Positions 59,621 through 64,000 of a stretch of DNA of 64,000 bases are shown here, piece after piece. The stretch lies in contig NZ_CP109811.1 of NCBI RefSeq assembly GCF_014856545.2, positions 428,001 to 492,000 of the forward strand. Direction: 5' to 3'. This stretch comes from Mesobacillus jeotgali. Its GTDB lineage: Bacteria; Bacillota; Bacilli; Bacillales; Cytobacillaceae. The position numbers and the translations under genes were made by a program. Positions within the stretch are counted from its first letter, which is position 1; each line of letters begins with the position of its first letter. The notes under the pieces are model-generated. The model ran no database searches and was not told the DNA's origin. It worked only from the letters and a program-made list of their open reading frames with translations.

Positions 59621-59705
59621 TACCTGCTTCAACCTGAAGGAGAATAATATCAAAAATTATTAAGAAGCTAATGACGAGAAAGGAAAATGTATAGGAGTTG
59701 AAATA

Positions 59706-60686
59706 ATGCGGAATGTAAAATGGTTAAGCTTCTTAATAATCGCTCTGGTTTTTGTTTTCGCAGCTTGCAATAATGACAATGCCACTAAAGACCCGGAAGA
59801 AGCGCAAAGCAAGAATACGGAGGGCAATACGAATCAGCAGGCAGATGACAGCAATAAGAAGGAAGAGAACCAGACGGATGGTGAAATTGCCTATGACCCT
59901 CCCTCAATGGAGGACCTGGATCCAGAAAATCCGATGACTGAGTATATCGAATATGGACAGAAGGTTTTCCATGAAACGGACACCGTTCTAGATGATTACG
60001 TGGGGAACAAGCTATCTTGTTCAAGCTGTCATGCGGATGCCGGTCTTGCCCGTTCCTCGTCGATGGTGGGGGTGACGACCCAATTCCCTCAATATCGTCC
60101 CAGGGAGGGTGTCGTTTTTACACTGGAAGATCGAATTAACGGATGTATGGTGCGCAGCATGAATGGCAAAATGATTGCTGAAGACAGTAAGGAAATGCGG
60201 GCGATGATGTCCTACCTGACTTATATTTCTAATGGCATTGAAGTAGGGGCGGAGCTACCTTGGCGAATGTTGAACACGATGAAGGAAATACCTCTGCCAA
60301 GTATTGCGAATGGCGAAAAGCTATATACCGAAAAAAGCTGCATTGCATGCCACGGACAAAATGGTGAAGGAAAAGGCGCCAATATCGGACCAGCACTATG
60401 GGGGGACAACTCCTTTAATGATGGTGCAGGAATGAACCGGATGTCAAAAATAGCCGGGTACATCCAGAACAACATGCCGCCAAACGGAGGGACTCTAACC
60501 GATCAGGAAGCAGCAGACCTCGCAGCCTATATCCTGTCCCATGAGCGTCCAGTATGGGGAGGACATGATAAAGACTGGCCAAAAGGCGGACGTCCGACAG
60601 ATATTATTACCAAAGATCGACGTGAAAAAATTCGTGAAGGGACATTCGATTGGACTGAGATTGATAATGTCGTTCAGCCGGATTAA
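59706..60686 (+). CDS. diheme cytochrome c lipoprotein, TsdA-like
   Basis: A 326-residue lipoprotein (lipobox FAAC) with a polar linker (about residues 22-65) and two c-type heme sites, CSSCH (about 104-108) and CIACH (about 213-217). LEDRINGCMVRSMNGK holds a conserved Cys that in thiosulfate dehydrogenase TsdA is the unusual axial ligand of the active heme; MSYLTYIS follows as in TsdA. MPPNGGTLTDQEAADLAAYIL ends the second domain. It should oxidise thiosulfate to tetrathionate or the reverse, outside the membrane. ATG 59706 has GGAGTTG upstream. Confidence 0.88.
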   Translation: MRNVKWLSFLIIALVFVFAACNNDNATKDPEEAQSKNTEGNTNQQADDSNKKEENQTDGEIAYDPPSMEDLDPENPMTEYIEYGQKVFHETDTVLDDYVGNKLSCSSCHADAGLARSSSMVGVTTQFPQYRPREGVVFTLEDRINGCMVRSMNGKMIAEDSKEMRAMMSYLTYISNGIEVGAELPWRMLNTMKEIPLPSIANGEKLYTEKSCIACHGQNGEGKGANIGPALWGDNSFNDGAGMNRMSKIAGYIQNNMPPNGGTLTDQEAADLAAYILSHERPVWGGHDKDWPKGGRPTDIITKDRREKIREGTFDWTEIDNVVQPD

Positions 60687-60696
60687 AAGGAACAGA

Positions 60697-60729
60697 GCAG
60701 CCAGGACTCATTCTCCCGGCTGTTTTTTT
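60697..60729 (+). terminator. rho-independent terminator
   Basis: CAGCC and GGCTG stem followed by seven T. Confidence 0.65.
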
Positions 60730-60828
60730 ATGAAAATTGCGAGAGACACCTTTATAGTTCCTATGTCTCTGTCTGCCATTTTGTGGTATCGTTGAAGGGA
60801 AGATAAGTAGGAGGGGATGGTCGTTTTG

Positions 60829-61029
60829 ATGAAAAAACTAACCCTAAGCTTATGCCTGCTGGTAGTGTTAGCAGCTTGCAATACGGAGGAATCGTATACC
60901 CACTGGACCGACAGGACAGACAACCAGATTCAACGTCTGGATGAAGCGGGGATCAAGTATGAAATCAGAGAAGGAGAGATCTGGGTCAGTGAGAAGGATA
61001 TGAAGAAAGTAGTAGCCTGTTGTTCTTAA
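60829..61029 (+). CDS. small lipoprotein
   Basis: A 66-residue protein: lipoprotein signal MKKLTLSLCLLVVLAAC, then YTHWTDRTDNQIQRLDEAGIKYEIREGEIWVSEKDMKKVVACCS. The mature part looks like a small alpha/beta (SPOR or YhcN-like) fragment. AGGAGGGG lies 12 bases upstream of ATG 60829; TTG 60826 is equally possible. Function unknown. Confidence 0.65.
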   Translation: MKKLTLSLCLLVVLAACNTEESYTHWTDRTDNQIQRLDEAGIKYEIREGEIWVSEKDMKKVVACCS

Positions 61030-61295
61030 GGGAGCCGTTTCGTTAAAAATAACTGATTATTCTAATAGTTTGGCTGGCCCCTCTGTCCAGCAGACTGCTT
61101 CGATGTCCAGAGGATTGGTGTTTTAGGTAAGAAGGATTCGATTTTTATCTATAGTTTTTAATTGAGATTTTTTTGCTAGGAAACGATAATTTTTCGCTGT
61201 ATTTTTGAAAAAAAAGCGTGAGATAACGTAATTTCAATTCAAATGAGCAGTTTTGGTTCAGGTTTTTATCAGAGATTGATCAGCCTGTTTTGTTT

Positions 61296-61404
61296 ATTGG
61301 CGAAAAAAATTTTATATTGGCGATTTTCATTATTTATTGGCGAAAATTTAATTTTATTGGCGATTTTGAGCTGGTTATTGGCGAAAATCGATTTTTATTG
61401 GCGA
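61296..61404. repeat. 20-bp direct repeats of ATTGGCGA (array G)
   Basis: ATTGGCGA occurs at 61296, 61316, 61336, 61356, 61377 and 61397, spaced 20-21 bp. Units followed by AAAA and by other bases (TTT or CTT) alternate, giving a 40-bp higher period. All are in the same orientation, so this differs from the 52-bp dyad arrays. TTTTCGCT occurs on both sides (61192, 61413). It is the main content of the 61030-61526 gap. Confidence 0.85.
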
Positions 61405-61526
61405 CTTGGAAATTTTCGCTGATTTTTTCCAGTTCAAATAGCAGCAACACACCCAAGTGAATCCAATTTTTCATGTAACTTCCAGTGTTTCTGTCCGTAT
61501 ATATAGAAAGGGATAGGAGGATGGAA

Positions 61527-61784
61527 ATGAAGAAAGTATTTGAGATTACATACGAAGGTCATCATATACAAGTGGAGAATACCTGGTTTAATGGGGAAAA
61601 GCTTTTTGTGGACGGCAAATTACAGGACCAGAATCTTGGATTTGCCTTTGATCGAGCCACTTTATATGGGGTGATCAAAAATAAGGATGGTGCAGACCAG
61701 ACGATAAAGGTCAGCCTCGGCGGTGCTATAACGGTGGAGTGCAGGATCTTTGTGGACCATGAATTGATTTATCCGAATCATTAG
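61527..61784 (+). CDS. conserved hypothetical protein
   Basis: An 85-residue beta-rich protein (MKKVFEITYEGHHIQVENTW, GGAITVECRIFVDHELIYPNH). ATG 61527 is 6 bases after AGGAGG; ATG 61521 touches it. I have seen this type only as hypothetical in Bacillaceae. It precedes the sigma-factor fusion gene by 63 bp. Confidence 0.7.
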   Translation: MKKVFEITYEGHHIQVENTWFNGEKLFVDGKLQDQNLGFAFDRATLYGVIKNKDGADQTIKVSLGGAITVECRIFVDHELIYPNH

Positions 61785-61847
61785 TCCGAATCATTAGTAG
61801 GAAAATTTATATAATAGGTCGGTTGTTACAAAGGGGGGAAGTGAAAG

Positions 61848-63902
61848 ATGATCCTGGAAAAAATAGAGCCGATTTCGATCGCAGCGATTCAAGAAAAGGG
61901 AATTCAGTCTGTCGTGGATTGGTTTGAAGGGCATAAGGAGTATTTCTATAAACTTGGCTGGTATTTTGTTCAAGATCAGCAGCAGATGGAGGAGCTTTTT
62001 TACCAGTCGATTTTGAAGGTGCATAAGGAGTTTTCTCGTTATAAAGGGAATCTATCATTCAAGATGTGGGTAACCTCCATTTTCATTCGAAACATGCGAG
62101 AGCTTTCTAATTTGCCAGATTCAGAGGATAGGGAACCGCGCCTGGACGTGTTTGCTGGTTTGGACCAACTGGAAAAGGAGGCGCTTATTCTTACATATGC
62201 AGCAGGTTTCACCCTGGAGGAGACTGCGCAAATCCTCGATGTTCCGGCTGAAAAAATTAAGCAATTATTGTTCTCCGGGATTCGGTCGGTCAGAAAACAA
62301 TTAGATGGATCCGATTATCATGGCTGTGAACAGTTCCAGAAGCATTATATCGATTACCTGGAAAAATCAATGGAACGTCCGGCCAAGATTGAGTTTGAGA
62401 TTCATCTTTATAACTGCCGGGATTGCCAGGAGGATTTGGCGAGTTTTCAGGAAGTTGCGATGACAAGGCTGAATTATGTTGAGGATGACCATAATCTGAA
62501 TTTGCAGGCTCAACTAATGGAAAACATCAAAAAGAGACTGTCAGAGCAGAAGGAGCACAAACAACAGAAGATTAAAAAACGAAAGAAATGGGCGCTTGGT
62601 TTTGCGAGTGCTTTTGCATTCATTATGGCACTTGGTTTCATTACCGGTGCGTTCCCAAAGGTTTATTACGCGTGGACGGAAGATGACGTATACTTTCGTG
62701 AATACCTCCAGAAGGGGATTGGCCAGAGGCTGAACCTGGAAGCGGAAAGCGACGGGATCAAGGTGAAAATCAAGGGAGTGGTTGCAGATGATCTCCAGAC
62801 TCTTGTTTTCTATGAAATTCATGATACGAAGGAAGACAAGCAATATTTTATGAATTATGAGGATGGGCTAACAGTCGTGAACGAATACAAGGTCATGAAA
62901 CATGAAACCTATCCCCGTTATACGATCCCGGATGTCGAGGCGGAAATGAACAAAAAAGAGAAGAATGTATTTTACGGAAAGGTGGCCCTGAAGCCGCTTG
63001 ACGAGGACAAGGAAGACATCGAATTGAAAATCACAAAGATTCAGAGACTGGCCGACAATGCATCCCTATCGTTTGGCTTTACTTCCGGTGATTATAAAAC
63101 AGGTGAGTGGAGCTTCGAGTTCCCGGTAACCAAACAGCCTTCCACGGAATACGAAATCAATGACCAAAAAGAACTCGAGGGTGTGGCCGTCAGAATGGAA
63201 AAGTTGATTGTTGCCCCAACTGCAACTCTTTTACAGTTTAGCATTAATACAGAAAAGCTGGAGAAACGGATCGACTTCATCAATTTCAAATCGCTTGAAG
63301 TGAATGATAAAAAAGTAGAAGTAGATCGATATAACACTCATTTTATGGAACACCAGCCGGACGGTCCCTGGATGGGCTTCCAGGCACAATTTGCTCCCCT
63401 TTTTGGTGAGAAAGTCAAAGATTTCAAAGCCCAGCTGGACTCAATGTACCTATCGATTGTAGATCATAGAAGCATTGAACTTAGCGGAAATCAGACATTC
63501 CCGCAGAAGATTGAGTATGCAGGCAGCGCTCTTTTTATTGATAAGGTCGATGCCGGTCCGTCAACCGAAATCATTGTGCGTAATGATGACCTGAAAAATC
63601 GGGAATTTGAATCACTTCACATAAATTTTGTGGACGAAAATGATCATCAGCCAAACATGACCCATGTGGATTCCAAAGCAGTGCTTGTTGATAAGAACGG
63701 GGTGGAATATGACCTGCATAATGGCCGAGTCGATTTTGAAAAATTGGAGCAGCCACGCTATTTCGTCACAGAACAGTCTATGAGAGTAGAAGGCGTCGAA
63801 GAGAACTCCATAAGACTTGAAATCACGGGTTATAACATCTTGAAGTACCTGGATGAAGCTTGGGACCTGGGGGCGGTTCTGGTCACGACCCAGGAAGAGT
63901 AA
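61848..63902 (+). CDS. ECF sigma factor fused to ZAS-type, membrane-spanning anti-sigma
   Basis: A 684-residue protein. Residues about 20-90 are sigma region 2 (WYFVQDQQQMEELFYQSILKVH), about 105-155 region 4 (LEKEALILTYAAGFTLEETAQILDVP). Then FEIHLYNCRDCQEDL (about 181-195) is an H-x3-C-x2-C zinc anti-sigma motif, about 245-265 a membrane helix (WALGFASAFAFIMALGFITGAF), and about 270-684 a large outer region like DUF4179/DUF5643 proteins. Sigma and anti-sigma are normally separate genes; here one frame carries both, so the sigma factor is membrane-tethered and may need proteolysis for release. GGGGGGAAG precedes the ATG. Confidence 0.88.
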   Translation: MILEKIEPISIAAIQEKGIQSVVDWFEGHKEYFYKLGWYFVQDQQQMEELFYQSILKVHKEFSRYKGNLSFKMWVTSIFIRNMRELSNLPDSEDREPRLDVFAGLDQLEKEALILTYAAGFTLEETAQILDVPAEKIKQLLFSGIRSVRKQLDGSDYHGCEQFQKHYIDYLEKSMERPAKIEFEIHLYNCRDCQEDLASFQEVAMTRLNYVEDDHNLNLQAQLMENIKKRLSEQKEHKQQKIKKRKKWALGFASAFAFIMALGFITGAFPKVYYAWTEDDVYFREYLQKGIGQRLNLEAESDGIKVKIKGVVADDLQTLVFYEIHDTKEDKQYFMNYEDGLTVVNEYKVMKHETYPRYTIPDVEAEMNKKEKNVFYGKVALKPLDEDKEDIELKITKIQRLADNASLSFGFTSGDYKTGEWSFEFPVTKQPSTEYEINDQKELEGVAVRMEKLIVAPTATLLQFSINTEKLEKRIDFINFKSLEVNDKKVEVDRYNTHFMEHQPDGPWMGFQAQFAPLFGEKVKDFKAQLDSMYLSIVDHRSIELSGNQTFPQKIEYAGSALFIDKVDAGPSTEIIVRNDDLKNREFESLHINFVDENDHQPNMTHVDSKAVLVDKNGVEYDLHNGRVDFEKLEQPRYFVTEQSMRVEGVEENSIRLEITGYNILKYLDEAWDLGAVLVTTQEE

Positions 63903-63971
63903 GGATATGCGATGTATGGGGCGGGATCACCGTCCCTTTGTCTCAAAACATTCAAAAAGAGGGATATCATT

Positions 63972-64000
63972 TTGAAGAAGAAAATCGATGAGTATCAAAT
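63972..64000 (+). CDS. start of a gene cut by the window edge
   Basis: TTG 63972 (KKKIDEYQ...) follows AGAGGGAT and the frame is open to the edge, 69 bases after the sigma-fusion gene. Too short to identify. Confidence 0.4.

Overview
The window reads as chromosomal DNA of a spore-forming, low-to-moderate-GC Bacillaceae, close to Bacillus, Mesobacillus or Cytobacillus in gene content. The basis is strong AGGAGG-type ribosome sites, TTG and GTG starts, rho-independent terminators between most genes, a Zur-controlled zinc-free ribosomal protein set, MhqR-like, PhoP-like and Fnr/Rex-like boxes, a CwlC-type spore-lysis amidase and a YhcN-type spore lipoprotein. No rRNA, tRNA, prophage or cas genes were seen. 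The only complete insertion sequence is one IS1182-family element at about 45-46.7 kb.

Layout. 0-4 kb: a hypothetical gene, a decapitated COG0523 (CobW-like) GTPase remnant, and two operons behind Zur boxes (rpsN2, rpmE2 and an unknown gene; FAD oxidoreductase and a Cys-poor rpmG). 4-9.1 kb: yehS-like DUF1456, cysteine dioxygenase coupled to an EamA transporter carrying two compensating frameshifts, then an ABC-F ATPase with a leader-ORF/terminator region upstream. 9.2-15.5 kb: DUF2269, TspO, a peroxiredoxin-like gene whose catalytic Cys codon is TGA followed by a SECIS-like hairpin (probable selenoprotein), an orphan pstS with a PhoP box, three CBO0543-type membrane proteins and a small acetyltransferase. 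15.5-24.6 kb: a quinone-stress pair (ring-cleaving dioxygenase, WrbA), 3-hydroxyacyl-CoA dehydrogenase, SelO and an MMPL exporter. 23.7-25 kb: a CarH/LitR-type B12 photoreceptor divergent from a DUF378 gene, with paired 11-bp operators. 25-37 kb: mixed metabolism, a large Ig-domain probable spore-surface protein, PepF and a CwlC-like amidase. 38-43 kb: PutP with a cre site, a fasciclin-domain protein and an MFS exporter. 43-48.5 kb: two nearly identical DoxX proteins with Fnr/Rex-type dyads, flanking a kinase, the IS and a YhcN lipoprotein. 48.5-64 kb: acetyltransferases, YceI behind MhqR boxes, transporters, a yybP-ykoY riboswitch upstream of DedA, a frameshifted SDR, a TsdA-like diheme cytochrome c and a one-piece ECF sigma/anti-sigma protein.

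The most unusual pattern is six intergenic arrays (9.9, 17.4, 18.8, 21.3, 46.8 and 53.0 kb). Two share one motif and the others have their own, yet all have a period of 51-53 bp (mostly exactly 52) and pair inverted half-sites in every unit. One array contains units of two motif types in the same 52-bp register. Together with the probable selenoprotein and the B12-light switch, this is the part of the window most worth following up.

Three loci carry frameshifts or truncation (EamA, SDR, COG0523). The two frameshift cases could be sequencing errors: one shift lies in a 10-A run and one is a single missing A.
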